This document shows positions 25,807 to 35,295 of a DNA stretch of 64,000 nucleotides, piece by piece. The DNA comes from Nonomuraea spiralis (GTDB taxonomy: Bacteria; Actinomycetota; Actinomycetes; Streptosporangiales; Streptosporangiaceae), in assembly GCF_014648435.1 (NCBI RefSeq), contig NZ_BMRC01000003.1:1-64000 (forward strand), read 5' to 3'. Positions within the stretch are counted from its first letter, which is position 1. Every line of letters begins with the position of its first letter. The notes under the pieces are model-generated. The model saw only the letters and a list, made by a program, of their open reading frames with translations. It made no database searches and was not told the origin of the DNA. A program made the translations under genes and the position numbers.

Positions 25807-27543
25807 ATGGTGGCCCAAGGGACGACGCTGGCCGGGCGGTATCGACTGGATACCCGCATCGGCGCCGGCGGCATGGGCGAGGTGTGGAGAGGCGAGGACA
25901 TCGTGCTCGCCCGCACCGTCGCCGTCAAGGTGCTGCTCCCAGGCCGCATGGATGACCGTGGATTCGTCGCCCGCTTCCAGGGGGAAGCGCGGGCGATGGC
26001 CACGATCAACCATCCCGGCGTGGTCGATGTCTACGACTACGGGGTGAGCGGGGACACCGTCTACCTCGTCATGAAGTTCGTGGACGGCGAGCCGCTCGAC
26101 CGGCTGCTGGCCCGGCTGGGCCGGATCCCGCCTCAGGCGGCCATGGAGCTCATCGCGCAGGCCGCCTCGGCGCTTCAGGCGGTGCACGACCAGGGGATCG
26201 TGCACCGTGACGTGAAGCCGGGCAACCTGCTGGTACAGCGCGACGGCACGCTGGTGCTCACCGACTTCGGCATCGCGCGTTCCGATCTGGCCAACCGGCT
26301 CACCGACGCCGGCATGGTGCTGGGCACGGCCGCGTACTGTGCGCCCGAGCAGGCCGAGGGCGCTCCCGTCACGCCGGCCGTGGACATCTACGCGCTCGGC
26401 GTGGTCGCCTACGAATGCCTGGTGGGACAGCGGCCGTTCGACGGTGACAGCGCGGTCACCATCGCGCTCAAGCACATCCGCGAGGCTCCGCCGCCGCTGC
26501 CCGCCGACATCCCGCCGCCGATCCGGACGCTGGTCGAGGTGGCGCTGTCGAAGGATCCCGTCCGGCGGTTCCCGACGGCGAAGGCGATGAGTGAGGCGGC
26601 CCGCGCGGCCGGGTCGGGCCAGGCGATCACGCCGGTGGCCGAGATCGCGCCGCCGGCCACCGGCGCCACGATGCCGCCGCCCGCCGAGTCCTTCCAGACG
26701 GGTGCGTACCAGGCCGGGTCCTACCAGCAGGGACAGAGCGGCCCGACCGGCGCGTACCAGCAGCCGCAGACCGGCGCGTACCAGACCGGGCAAGCTCCCG
26801 GCTACCAGGGCGGGCAGCCGGCGGGCGGGCAGGGGGCGTTCCAGACGGGGGCGCACCTGCCGGCGTCGGCGGAGGAGACTACCGCGGCCGTGGGCGAGCG
26901 CCGCCCGGGCGGCCGCCGCGCCGCCAAGGCGCCGCGCAGGACCGGGCTGGTCGTGGGCTTGGCCGTCGCGGTGGTGCTGGGGGTCGGCGCGGGCGCGGTC
27001 GCGCTGACGGGCATGGTGCCGGGCGAACCGACGCCGACGGTTACGGCCACGCACAAGGGCAACGTCGACGACGAGCCCGATCCGACGAAGACCGGCGGCA
27101 AAAAGCCTCCCAAGCCCACGCCGACGCCGGCCACGAAGTCGCCCGTGCAGATCACCACCAGGCCGCCCACGCACGTCCCGACCGAGGAGCCGACGGAGGA
27201 GCCGGAGCCGACGTCCACGCCCACCGCCACCCCGACCACCACGAAGGGCTCGACCAAGACGCCGACGAGCACGCCGACGCCGACGGTCAAGAACATCACG
27301 GTGCCCAAGGTCGCCGGGCTGCCCTTCCTCAAGGGGCAGGAGATGGTCGAGGCTGCGGGGCTGATGGTGCGCGTCCGCGACACCTCGGTGACCACCGACG
27401 ACCCCGCCTGCCGCCGGATCACCAAGACGGTGCCGGCCGGTGGAACGGTGGTCCCGGAGACGAAGGTGGTCACGCTCTACGTGATCGACGGGGTCTGCAC
27501 GACGCCGACCCCGTCTTCGACCCCCTCGGCCACGTCGAAGTAG
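25807..27543 (+). CDS. Membrane serine/threonine protein kinase with one PASTA domain
   Basis: 578-residue receptor-type Hanks kinase. Kinase domain at about residues 8-270: IGAGGMGEVW (P-loop), AVKVLL (ATP Lys), HRDVKPGN (catalytic loop), DFGIA and GTAAYCAPEQ (activation segment). A Gln/Tyr/Gly-rich juxtamembrane region with repeated TGAYQ units follows, then a transmembrane helix (about 378-402), a Thr/Pro-rich wall-spanning linker and one PASTA domain (about 495-560; VPKVAGLPFLKGQEM). PknB-type kinases carry 3-4 PASTA repeats, so this is a short form, perhaps sensing muropeptides. The ATG has GGGGGAG upstream. No partner phosphatase or cell-wall gene is adjacent. Confidence 0.93.
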   Translation: MVAQGTTLAGRYRLDTRIGAGGMGEVWRGEDIVLARTVAVKVLLPGRMDDRGFVARFQGEARAMATINHPGVVDVYDYGVSGDTVYLVMKFVDGEPLDRLLARLGRIPPQAAMELIAQAASALQAVHDQGIVHRDVKPGNLLVQRDGTLVLTDFGIARSDLANRLTDAGMVLGTAAYCAPEQAEGAPVTPAVDIYALGVVAYECLVGQRPFDGDSAVTIALKHIREAPPPLPADIPPPIRTLVEVALSKDPVRRFPTAKAMSEAARAAGSGQAITPVAEIAPPATGATMPPPAESFQTGAYQAGSYQQGQSGPTGAYQQPQTGAYQTGQAPGYQGGQPAGGQGAFQTGAHLPASAEETTAAVGERRPGGRRAAKAPRRTGLVVGLAVAVVLGVGAGAVALTGMVPGEPTPTVTATHKGNVDDEPDPTKTGGKKPPKPTPTPATKSPVQITTRPPTHVPTEEPTEEPEPTSTPTATPTTTKGSTKTPTSTPTPTVKNITVPKVAGLPFLKGQEMVEAAGLMVRVRDTSVTTDDPACRRITKTVPAGGTVVPETKVVTLYVIDGVCTTPTPSSTPSATSK

Positions 27544-27552
27544 TCGTGGGGG

Positions 27553-29199
27553 TCAGATCCCGGTCGTGTTGCGGGGGTAGGCGACCTGCGGGTCGGTGGC
27601 GATGTTGACCATGTACGGGACGCCGGAGTCGAACGCCCTGCGCAGCGCGGGCCCGATCTCCGACGGCTTGGTGACCAGCTCGCCGCCGCCGCCCAGCGCG
27701 GTCACGACCTGGTCGTAGCGGCACTGGGGTTGCAGCTCGGCGGCCACGTCGTAGCCGTACAGGAGTTGCATGGGGTGCTTCTCCAGGCCCCAGATGCCGT
27801 TGTTGCCGCAGATCATGACGACCGGCAGGCGGTGGCGTACGAGGGTGTCGACGTCCATCAGGGAGAAGCCGGCGGCGCCGTCGCCGAGCAGGAGCACGAC
27901 CTGCGAGGACGGGCGGGCCAGGCGGGCGGCGATGGAGTAACCGAGCCCGGTGCCGAGGCATCCGTACGGGCCGGGGTCGAGCCAGTTGCCCGGCTGCCTG
28001 GGCTCGACGTACTTGCCGGCGTAGGAGACGAAGTCGCCGCCGTCGCCGATCACCACGGCGTCCTCGGCCAGGACCTTGCCCAGCTCGCCGTAGATGCGCA
28101 TGGGGTGGATCGGGTCGGAGTCGGCGGCCAGGAGTTCGGCGTCGCCCGCGATCGCCGCAGCGGCGGTGTCGGACAACTTCGACAACCAGGAGGCGTATGA
28201 GCTGGGTTTGACGCCCGCGTCGCCACAGGCCGCGTCGAGGCTCCACAACACCACCGACAGGTCGCCCGCGGCCTTGGCGGCGGGCTGCATGTGGGTGGCG
28301 AGCTGCGAGGGCGCGTCGGCGATGTGCACGACGCGGGCCAGCGGCGCGCCGTCCTTGCCGCCGAACCAGCCGTAGCCGAGGCGGAAGTCGAGCGGGGTGC
28401 CGATCACGATGACCAGGTCGGCCTGGGCGAACGCGGCGCCGCGGGCGCGGGTGACGAGCAGTTCGTGCCCGGCGGGCAGGATGCCGCGGCCCTGGCCGTT
28501 GGGGATGACCGGCAGCCGCCAGGTCTCGGCGAAGTCGCGCGCGGCCTCCTCGGCCCGGTCCATCCACACGTCGGAGCCGTAGACCAGCACCGGGCGCTCG
28601 GCCTCGGCCAGCAGCCGGGCGATGGCGGCCAGGTCGCCGGGGTCGGGCTCCAGCGGCGAGGGCGACTGAGTGTGCACCTCGTGGGCGGGCGAGGGGGCGA
28701 ACAGGTGGTCCATGTAGAAGTCGACGAAGACCGGGCCGCGGTGGGGCGCGACGGCGGTGCGGAAGGCCGACTCGACGTCCTGGCCGACGGAGTCGGCGCC
28801 GGAGGCGGTGAACGACAGCTTGGTGATCGGGCCGAGCAGCGGCGGGTGGTCCATCTCCTGCAGTGCGCCGCTGCCCCAGCGCGACTGGGGCGCCCGGCCG
28901 CCCATGACGACCACGGGCGAGCCGTTGAAGTGCGCGGTCGCGATGCCGCTGACGCCGTTGGTGATGCCCGGGCCCGCGGTCAGCACGGCCAGACCGGGAT
29001 TCCTGGTCAGCCTGGCCGTCGCCTCGGCGGCGAAGACGGCGCTCTGCTCGTGGCGTACGTCGAGGATGCGCATGCCCTCGTGCACCGCGCCGTCGTACAG
29101 CGGGAAGACGTGTCCTCCCGAGAGCGTGAACATGGTCTCGACGCCATAGGCCTTGGACACGGCGACGGCGACGTCACCGGCGTGCTTCGCAGACTCCAT
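27553..29199 (-). CDS. Thiamine-pyrophosphate-dependent enzyme, acetolactate synthase-like
   Basis: 548-residue ThDP enzyme. The catalytic Glu lies in RHEQSAVFAAEATARLT and the ThDP-magnesium motif reads GDGAAGFSLMDVDTLV..GNNG. Domain order (PYR, central, PP) and length fit the acetohydroxyacid synthase family, closer to accessory paralogs than to the biosynthetic ilvB, because no ilvN small subunit follows. It could also be an oxalyl-CoA decarboxylase- or glyoxylate carboligase-like enzyme. It converges on the kinase gene with 9 bases between stops. Confidence 0.85.
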   Translation of the reverse strand: MESAKHAGDVAVAVSKAYGVETMFTLSGGHVFPLYDGAVHEGMRILDVRHEQSAVFAAEATARLTRNPGLAVLTAGPGITNGVSGIATAHFNGSPVVVMGGRAPQSRWGSGALQEMDHPPLLGPITKLSFTASGADSVGQDVESAFRTAVAPHRGPVFVDFYMDHLFAPSPAHEVHTQSPSPLEPDPGDLAAIARLLAEAERPVLVYGSDVWMDRAEEAARDFAETWRLPVIPNGQGRGILPAGHELLVTRARGAAFAQADLVIVIGTPLDFRLGYGWFGGKDGAPLARVVHIADAPSQLATHMQPAAKAAGDLSVVLWSLDAACGDAGVKPSSYASWLSKLSDTAAAAIAGDAELLAADSDPIHPMRIYGELGKVLAEDAVVIGDGGDFVSYAGKYVEPRQPGNWLDPGPYGCLGTGLGYSIAARLARPSSQVVLLLGDGAAGFSLMDVDTLVRHRLPVVMICGNNGIWGLEKHPMQLLYGYDVAAELQPQCRYDQVVTALGGGGELVTKPSEIGPALRRAFDSGVPYMVNIATDPQVAYPRNTTGI

Positions 29200-29238
29200 G
29201 CCGGGAACTTACCAACCAGTCACAAGAGTAAACAGACC

Positions 29239-30015
29239 TTAAGGCTTGCGTGCGACCGCGCCGTAGCCCTCGACCTCCTCGGGCAGGCCCACGGTGGCCG
29301 GACGCCAGCGCGACACCGACACCAGACCGGGCTCGACGAGCTCCAGGCCGTCGAAGAAGCGGGCGATCTGCTCGGGGCTGCGCTGGACGTAGGGCAGCGC
29401 GCCGCTCTGGTTGTACTGGTCGTGGGCGTCCCTGTTGGCCTGGCTGTGCACGTTCGTGCCGTCGTTGAGGGCCAAGTAGCTGCCGGCGGGCAGGGCGTCC
29501 ATGAGCTCGCCCACGATCGCGAGGGCGGTGTCGTCGTCGGTCACGTGGCCCATGATGCCGCTCAGGTTGAGCGCGATCGGCCGGCCGAAGTCGAGCGTCT
29601 TCCCGGCCGCGGCGAGGATCGCGCCGGGCTCCCGTACGTCGGCGTCGATGTAGTCGGTCGCGCCCTCGGGCGTGCCGACCAGCAGGGCGCGGGCGTGGGC
29701 CAGCACGAGCGGGTCGTTGTCCGCGTAGACGACCCTGGACTCCGGCGCGAGCCGCTGGGCGATCTCGTGGGTGTTGTCGGCCGTGGGCAGGCCGGTGCCG
29801 ATGTCGAGGAACTGCCGGATCCCGGCCTCGGCCGTCAGGTACGTGATCGTGCGCCCGAGGAACGCCCTGGACTCGCGGGCGCCCTCGCGCATGCCCGGGA
29901 AGATCTTCAGGAACTCGTCGCCCGCGATCCTGTCGACCTCGTAGTTGTCCTTGCCGCCGAGCCAGTAGTTCCAGATGCGGGCGGAGTGGGGGACGGTCGT
30001 GTCAATCCCGGCCAT
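29239..30015 (-). CDS. SAM-dependent methyltransferase of the PF04672 (DUF574) type
   Basis: 258-residue protein of an actinomycete-specific family. Signature start HSARIWNYWLGGKDNYEVDR, followed by FLDIGTGLPT (SAM-binding motif I) and VVYADNDPLVLAHARALL. The C-terminal half contains the usual FFDGLELVEPGLV. Many copies occur per Streptosporangiales genome, often beside regulators; substrates are unknown. The ATG has GGAGG upstream. Confidence 0.92.
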   Translation of the reverse strand: MAGIDTTVPHSARIWNYWLGGKDNYEVDRIAGDEFLKIFPGMREGARESRAFLGRTITYLTAEAGIRQFLDIGTGLPTADNTHEIAQRLAPESRVVYADNDPLVLAHARALLVGTPEGATDYIDADVREPGAILAAAGKTLDFGRPIALNLSGIMGHVTDDDTALAIVGELMDALPAGSYLALNDGTNVHSQANRDAHDQYNQSGALPYVQRSPEQIARFFDGLELVEPGLVSVSRWRPATVGLPEEVEGYGAVARKP

Positions 30016-30065
30016 GGAGCCTCCTTCAGGTCATGTCGCCGGGTTACAAACTTAGACGATCTTCG

Positions 30066-30839
30066 CTATCCGCAGCAGACGCGAACCGTGCCCAGTGGCG
30101 CCCGCGCCTCGATCTTCCGGGGCGCGCCCTTCGCCGCGTCGACCTCCACCTCGGTACGCCGGCCCTCGGCCGTCACGTCGTAGGTCTCCGCCGGCATCCG
30201 CAGCTCGATGTCGCCCGTGGCCCGCGCGACGGCCCTGACCGAAAGAGGCGGATTGGCGAAGTCGAGCCGTACGTCGCCCGAGCCGGTCTCCACGTCGGCC
30301 CGGCCGCCGAGCAGCGAGTTGCCGCGGATGGACCCCGAACCCGACCTGGCCCAGACCTCGCCGGTGACCCCGTCGGCGAGCACGTCCCCCGACACGGTCG
30401 TCAGCCGTACGGCGCCGATCACCTGGCCGACCATGAGGTCGCCGACGGTCGTACGGGCCTCGACCTCGGTCTCGAACGGCACCAGGAGGGTGTAGTCGGC
30501 CCGGCACACGGGACCGTCCGGCTGGCGCGAGCCCCGGCACCGGATGTCGAGCCGCAGGGTGTCGCCGTTCCAGTCCTCGGTGATCACCGGCCGGTCGATC
30601 GAGGTCCAGCCCACGGACCGGTCGAGCGTGAGCTCTCCCGCCGGGCCCGGCACGATCTCCAGGTTCACCTCGCCGCTGCCCGTCGTGACCTTCAGCTTGT
30701 CCAGCGCGAACGGGATCGACCTGAGACGCCTCTCCTGCGGCGCGGTGGCCCGCGCGAACCCGTTCCAGACCAGGATGGTGGACAGCAGCAGCGCGGCCAC
30801 GGTCGCCAGGGCCCCCGCCGTCAGCCAGACGGCTCTCAC
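30066..30839 (-). CDS. DUF4097-type predicted secreted/membrane beta-helix protein
   Basis: 257-residue protein with an N-terminal membrane anchor (about residues 5-27) and a repetitive beta-strand region. Repeats of the type V-x-T-x-S-G-D-V-x (TTVSGDVLADGVTG, ARSGSGSIRG, ETGSGDVRLD) identify the DUF4097 adhesin-like family. The start overlaps the stop of the response-regulator gene (ATGA), so it is the third member of a histidine kinase-regulator-DUF4097 operon. It may sense or report envelope state. Confidence 0.85.
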   Translation of the reverse strand: MRAVWLTAGALATVAALLLSTILVWNGFARATAPQERRLRSIPFALDKLKVTTGSGEVNLEIVPGPAGELTLDRSVGWTSIDRPVITEDWNGDTLRLDIRCRGSRQPDGPVCRADYTLLVPFETEVEARTTVGDLMVGQVIGAVRLTTVSGDVLADGVTGEVWARSGSGSIRGNSLLGGRADVETGSGDVRLDFANPPLSVRAVARATGDIELRMPAETYDVTAEGRRTEVEVDAAKGAPRKIEARAPLGTVRVCCG

Positions 30840-31489
30840 GGCATGCTCCTGATCTTGAGGAACTGCAGGACGGCGAGCACCCGGCGGTGATCCCCCTCCG
30901 CGGGGGGCAGGTCGAGCTTGGTGAAGATGTTGCCGATGTGCTTGCCCACGGCCCCCTCGCTGAGCACGAGCGACTGGCCGATGCCGGCGTTCGAGCGGCC
31001 CTCGGCCATGAGCTTGAGCACCTCGTGCTCGCGGGGCGTCAGCCGTTCCAGGGGGTCGCTGTTGCCGCGCAGCAGGAGCTGGGCCACCACCTCGGGGTCG
31101 AGCGCGGTGCCGCCGCCCGCGACCCGGCGCAGGGCGTCGATGAACTCCGTCACGTCGGCCACCCGGTCCTTCAGCAGGTAGCCGACGCCGCCGGTCGCCG
31201 AGGCCAGCAGGCGGGCGGCGTAGCGTTCCTCGACGTACTGGGAGAGCACCAGCACGGCCAGGCCGGGGTGCTGGCGACGCAGCACGAGAGCGGCGCGCAG
31301 CCCCTCGTCGGTGTGCGTGGGCGGCATCCGCACGTCGGTGATCACCAGCTCCGGCCGGTGCTCCTCGACGGCCCGCAGCAGGCTCTCGGCCTCGTCCACG
31401 GCCGCCACCACCCGCAAGCCGGACGCGTCGAGCAGCCTGATCAGGCCCTCGCGCAGCAGGACCGAGTCCTCGGCCAGCACTACTCGCAC
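30836..31489 (-). CDS. NarL/LuxR-family response regulator
   Basis: 217-residue regulator. The receiver domain has the acidic pair E7-D8, a phospho-acceptor Asp in LVITDVRMPP and Lys in YLLKDR; the C-terminal LuxR helix-turn-helix reads LTPREHEVLKLMAEGRSNAGIG. It overlaps the sensor kinase gene by 10 bases and is its evident partner. Confidence 0.95.
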   Translation of the reverse strand: MRVVLAEDSVLLREGLIRLLDASGLRVVAAVDEAESLLRAVEEHRPELVITDVRMPPTHTDEGLRAALVLRRQHPGLAVLVLSQYVEERYAARLLASATGGVGYLLKDRVADVTEFIDALRRVAGGGTALDPEVVAQLLLRGNSDPLERLTPREHEVLKLMAEGRSNAGIGQSLVLSEGAVGKHIGNIFTKLDLPPAEGDHRRVLAVLQFLKIRSMP

Positions 31490-32640
31490 GGAAGATCCAC
31501 CTCGATCGCGGTCGGCCCGCCGAACGGGCTGGACAGGCGCAGTGTGCCGTCCACGGAGTCGATGCGCTGGGCCAGGCCGCGCAGCCCGGTGCCGCCGTCC
31601 AGCCGGGCGCCGCCGCAGCCGTCGTCGTGGACGAGCACGTGCAGGCGGTCGCCCTCGCGCCGGACGGTCACCTCGGCCCTGGTGGCCGCGGCGTGTTTGG
31701 CGATGTTGGTCAGTGCTTCGGACACGATGAAGAAGGCCACCGCCTCGATGGTCGGGGATGCGCGCCGGTCGATGTCGACGCGCAGGCGTACGGGCAGGGG
31801 GGCGCGGGCCGCGACGCCGGAGAGCGCCGCGTCGAGCCCCTGGTCGTTGAGCACGGCCGGATGCAGGCCGCGGACGAAGTCGCGCAGTTCCTTGAGCGCC
31901 TGCTTGGCCTCCTCGTGGGCCTGTGCGATCGCCTCGCGGGCCGGCTCGGGCAGGTCGGTGAGGGTGGCCCTGGCCAGGCCGAGGTTCATGGCGAGGGAGA
32001 CCAGGCGCTGCTGGGCGCCGTCGTGCAGGTCGCGCTCGATCCTGCGGCGCTCGGCGTCGGCCGCGTCGATCACGCCGGCCCGGCTCTCGGTCAGCGTCTC
32101 GATGCGCTGCCCCAGCTCCGTACGGCTGGGGCCGAGCAGCGTACGGGCCACCGACAGGTCGAGCGTCGCCATGCCCCTGGCCAGGACCGGGGCGAGCAGC
32201 AGTAACACCAGCCCGACGGCCATGGAGATCCCCACGATCACCGGATTACGCAGATCGACGAGGAACACCAGCGGCGGCCCCTGCACCCGCGGCGGGATGA
32301 ACGACAACAGCCCCACCACGGCCCCGCCCCACGCCAGCGCGACCAGGACGGCCGCCACCGCGCCCACGAACGGCGACAGCAGGTGGTAGGCGATCTGCCG
32401 CCACGTGGACGCGCCGCGCCAGTCGACCGGCGCCGGCACCGGCGGGATGCGTACGCCGAGGAAGGCCGCGAACCTGGACCGCTGCACCCGGGTGAACACC
32501 GGCACGCCGCGCCGCAGCACCGGCGGGGCCACGGCCAGCATCAGCGTCAGCCCGCCGAGCACCACGGCGACCGGCAGCCCGATCATCACATGGGACGTGT
32601 CGAGCCAGGTGCGCGCCGACCAGGGACGGGGGACTTTCAT
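31480..32640 (-). CDS. Sensor histidine kinase (HisKA_3 type)
   Basis: 386-residue membrane kinase. About four hydrophobic segments in residues 20-165 form a sensor module with no large extracellular domain. The dimerisation box ERRRIERDLHDGAQQRL carries the phospho-His, and the ATPase domain includes EALTNIAKHAAAT (N box) and DDGCGG (G box). It is the first gene of a three-gene operon with the LuxR-type regulator and a DUF4097 protein. The signal is unknown; such short sensors often monitor the envelope. Confidence 0.94.
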   Translation of the reverse strand: MKVPRPWSARTWLDTSHVMIGLPVAVVLGGLTLMLAVAPPVLRRGVPVFTRVQRSRFAAFLGVRIPPVPAPVDWRGASTWRQIAYHLLSPFVGAVAAVLVALAWGGAVVGLLSFIPPRVQGPPLVFLVDLRNPVIVGISMAVGLVLLLLAPVLARGMATLDLSVARTLLGPSRTELGQRIETLTESRAGVIDAADAERRRIERDLHDGAQQRLVSLAMNLGLARATLTDLPEPAREAIAQAHEEAKQALKELRDFVRGLHPAVLNDQGLDAALSGVAARAPLPVRLRVDIDRRASPTIEAVAFFIVSEALTNIAKHAAATRAEVTVRREGDRLHVLVHDDGCGGARLDGGTGLRGLAQRIDSVDGTLRLSSPFGGPTAIEVDLPCE

Positions 32641-32780
32641 GGGTCAAAGGTATTGACCGGATGGACCACCACGAAATGGGCCTGGTGTGTCGGTGGACGG
32701 TAGGGCTAGCCCCACCCTCGAACCTTTCCCGCACAGCGGACATCTCACCTCCAGAACGGGATCGCCAACGGGAGGTTCGC

Positions 32781-33356
32781 ATGTTCGCAGCAGGGGTCGC
32801 CGCGCTGGCGGCCGCGTCCACGATCGCCGGCGGGTTACCGCACGGCATGTTGTTCCTGGAGAAGCACCCGCCCGCCGAGCGGTGGGAGACGTACACGGTC
32901 GAGAACTCCAAGACGCTGCCGCTCCAGCTCAACCCGTGCCTGTCCCGCCGTCAGCGCGACGGCGGGCGCCTGGAGACGCGCGCCGTGCTCTACTCCAACG
33001 AGGACGAGATGAAGTACGAGCAGCTCGTCGTCTACCGGGACGTCCGGCACGCCGAGGCCGCCATGAGCCTGCTGCGCGCGGACCTGAGGCGCTGCGCCGA
33101 CGTGGGCAAGGGCCACAACCGCTACCGCTACTTCACCAAGCCCCTGGACGTGGGCGACGACGGCCTGCGCGCCGGCGGGCGCTTCTTCGAGAGCGGCGAG
33201 CACGCGGTGGCGGTCAGGCGCGGCGCGGCGCTCTACATCGTGGGCGAGTCGGCCTGGCCGACCAGGAGCCTGCCGCTCAAGGGCTTCAAGGGGCTGCTGG
33301 GCAAGGCCCGCGCGATGACCGTCAAGGTCTGCCGCCTCCCCGAAGCCGCCTGCTGA
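32781..33356 (+). CDS. Secreted protein of unknown function
   Basis: 191-residue product with a probable signal peptide (MFAAGVAALAAASTIAGG) that lacks the usual basic N terminus, so export is likely but not certain. GGGAGG stands five bases before the ATG. The mature part has an Arg-rich middle and three Cys (PCLSRR, RRCAD, VKVCRL) that could form disulfides. The pattern resembles actinobacterial sensor-domain or PknH-like extracytoplasmic proteins only faintly. It converges on bioD and is divergent from the histidine kinase operon. Confidence 0.75.
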   Translation: MFAAGVAALAAASTIAGGLPHGMLFLEKHPPAERWETYTVENSKTLPLQLNPCLSRRQRDGGRLETRAVLYSNEDEMKYEQLVVYRDVRHAEAAMSLLRADLRRCADVGKGHNRYRYFTKPLDVGDDGLRAGGRFFESGEHAVAVRRGAALYIVGESAWPTRSLPLKGFKGLLGKARAMTVKVCRLPEAAC

Positions 33357-33358
33357 AG

Positions 33359-34072
33359 CTACGGCACCCCGAGCCGCCGCTTGAAGGCGGCCGGATCGAA
33401 CGAACCGCCCAGTACGGCGCTCAGCCCCTCGCGCGCCACCTGAGCGAACGCCTCGCGGCCGAGTCGTCCGGCTCCCTCGGGCAGCACTCCCGCCAGCGGC
33501 CGCGCGGCCAGCATCTCCAGATCGCCGACGTCGCTCCGCTCGGTGATCCCGGCCTCCCGCGGCCACCGCCCGATCACCACCCCCGCCAGGTCGAGCCCCC
33601 GGTGCGCCAGCGCCTCCAAAGTCAGCGCGGTGTGGTTGAGCGCCCCGAGCCCGGCCCCCGCCACCACGAGCACCTGCGCGCCCACCAGCCGGGCCAGGTC
33701 GGCGATCGTCGCGCCGTCCTCGTCGAAGCGCACCAGCAGCCCGCCCGTGCCCTCGACGACGACCAGCCGGTTGCTCTCGGCCAGCTCCTCGACGAACCGG
33801 GCGGCCGCCGGCACCGACAACGGCGGCACCCCGGCCAGCCGCGCGGCGGCGGCGGGCGACAGCGGCTCCTCGAAGCGCGTCAGCTCGAACGTGGTGCCCA
33901 CCCCGGAGAGCCGGATCACCTCGTCGAGGTCGTGGCCGCCGCCGGTCTGCGCCGGCTTCACCACCGCGACGGACGACCCGCGCTCTTTCGCCAGTACGGC
34001 CAGCGCGGCGGACACGACGGTCTTGCCCACGCCGGAGTCGGTGCCGGCCACGACGAGAACGCTCATCGTCAC
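33359..34072 (-). CDS. bioD: Dethiobiotin synthetase
   Basis: 237-residue ATP-dependent enzyme closing the ureido ring in biotin synthesis. The P-loop is GTDSGVGKT, the substrate Lys lies in VVKPAQTGG, and VVEGTGGLLV is the conserved Glu-containing strand. No bioA, bioB or bioF is adjacent, so the gene stands alone in this window. It follows dasR on the same strand after 30 bases and could be transcribed with it. Confidence 0.93.
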   Translation of the reverse strand: MTMSVLVVAGTDSGVGKTVVSAALAVLAKERGSSVAVVKPAQTGGGHDLDEVIRLSGVGTTFELTRFEEPLSPAAAARLAGVPPLSVPAAARFVEELAESNRLVVVEGTGGLLVRFDEDGATIADLARLVGAQVLVVAGAGLGALNHTALTLEALAHRGLDLAGVVIGRWPREAGITERSDVGDLEMLAARPLAGVLPEGAGRLGREAFAQVAREGLSAVLGGSFDPAAFKRRLGVP

Positions 34073-34101
34073 AGCCTAGAAGCCGCCGCCCGCCAGGCCG
34101 G

Positions 34102-34821
34102 TCAGGGACGCCGCAGGCGCGTGACGAACTTGTACCGGTCGCCGCGGTAGAGGGACTGCGCCCACTCCACCGGGTGGCCGTCGGCGTCGAAGGCGTGGCG
34201 GGTCAGCAGGAGCATCGGCAGGCCCACGTCGACGCCGAGGGCCTTGGCGTCGTACGGGGTGGCGAGCACGGTCTCGATGATCTCCTCGGCGTCCGTGAGC
34301 CGTACGTTGTAGGCGTTGTGCAGCGTCTCGTACAGGGAGGCGTGCACCTCCAGCTCGCGGCGCAGGCGGGGGAAACGCCGGGCCGACAGGTGGGTGGTGT
34401 CGATCGAGACCGGCTCGCCGTTGGCCAGGCGGAGCCGGTGGATGCGCAGCACCCGGCCGCCGGGGTTGATGGCCAGCCGCCGCGCCAGCGCCTCGTCGGC
34501 CGTGATGTAGCCGATCTCCAGGATCTTGGTGTCCGGCTCCAGGCCCGCTGTGCGCAGGTCGCCGATGTAGGACGTGAGCTGGAGCACCTGCGCCACCTTC
34601 GGCTGGGCCACGAACGTGCCCTTGCCCTGGATGCGCAGCAGCCTGCCCTCCACGACCAGCTCGGTCAGCGCCTGCCGGACGGTGGTGCGCGAGGTCTCGA
34701 ACCGCACGGCGAGCGTGCGCTCGGGGGGCAGGGCGGTGCCCGCGGGCAGGCTCTTGGTGAGCTCCAGAAGACTGCGCTTCACGTCGTAGTACTTGGGAAC
34801 GCGGGGGCCGTCGTCGGTCAC
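34102..34821 (-). CDS. dasR: GntR/HutC-family regulator, DasR-like
   Basis: 239-residue regulator. The winged-helix domain (about residues 10-72) contains [23 protein letters not shown] and [10 protein letters not shown]; the UTRA effector domain follows ([41 protein letters not shown]). The sequence follows Streptomyces DasR closely throughout. DasR represses N-acetylglucosamine/chitin genes and is released by glucosamine-6-phosphate. Its ATG overlaps the stop of a small upstream gene. No clear dre site (TGGTCTAGACCA) was found in the window. Confidence 0.88.
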   Translation of the reverse strand: MTDDGPRVPKYYDVKRSLLELTKSLPAGTALPPERTLAVRFETSRTTVRQALTELVVEGRLLRIQGKGTFVAQPKVAQVLQLTSYIGDLRTAGLEPDTKILEIGYITADEALARRLAINPGGRVLRIHRLRLANGEPVSIDTTHLSARRFPRLRRELEVHASLYETLHNAYNVRLTDAEEIIETVLATPYDAKALGVDVGLPMLLLTRHAFDADGHPVEWAQSLYRGDRYKFVTRLRRP

Positions 34822-35084
34822 GCTCTCACCTTCACTTCTGGCACGGCGGTGAGGGCGTGTCTGATCACCGCGAGATCATCGGAACTCATATCGGCCCGAG
34901 CGGTCAACCACCTGGGAGGACGGCATATCCGCACGGAGCGCGCAAACCGCCAAGTACGCGCGAATCCGGGCAGCTCAGACTGATTGTGAAGGATATCCAC
35001 AGCAGCGTGCGCGATCGCAACCGAGGCCGGTACGCGGCCCGCGTCGTCGAGGAGCCACCCGCCCGTGTCGATCACCTCCGGCAA
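34818..35084 (-). CDS. Small hypothetical protein upstream of dasR
   Basis: Possible 88-residue product beginning at TTG (or 85 residues from GTG 35075). The main support is the ATGA overlap with dasR and a Crp-type palindrome about 40 bases upstream. The middle is Arg/Trp-rich ([17 protein letters not shown]) and codon bias weakens there, so it could be a non-coding leader of dasR instead. I recognise no family. Confidence 0.4.
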   Translation of the reverse strand: MPEVIDTGGWLLDDAGRVPASVAIAHAAVDILHNQSELPGFARTWRFARSVRICRPPRWLTARADMSSDDLAVIRHALTAVPEVKVRA

Positions 35085-35125
35085 TGCCCGTGAAGCCCCG
35101 TCATGGGGATCGAGCGATCCCGCCG

Positions 35126-35141
35126 TGTGACGGTTCTCACA
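35126..35141. promoter_or_regulatory. Crp-type palindrome between dasR operon and pdtaS
   Basis: TGTGACGGTTCTCACA matches TGTGA-N6-TCACA perfectly. It lies about 155 bases before the pdtaS start and about 40 bases before the small gene preceding dasR. Crp/GlxR-type cAMP regulators bind this pattern. Confidence 0.7.
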
Positions 35142-35295
35142 GTATGAGATTCCCCGAAAGTCGCGCCGGGTGCACGGTGCCGCACCCGTGCCGCACCCGT
35201 GTCCCGCCGTGCGGAGTCCTTCCCCGGCCAGGAGCTGCGCATTCGATCAGGGGGTCGGTTTGGCTGTTGGCGGGAAAAGCACGCATGATGCACTC

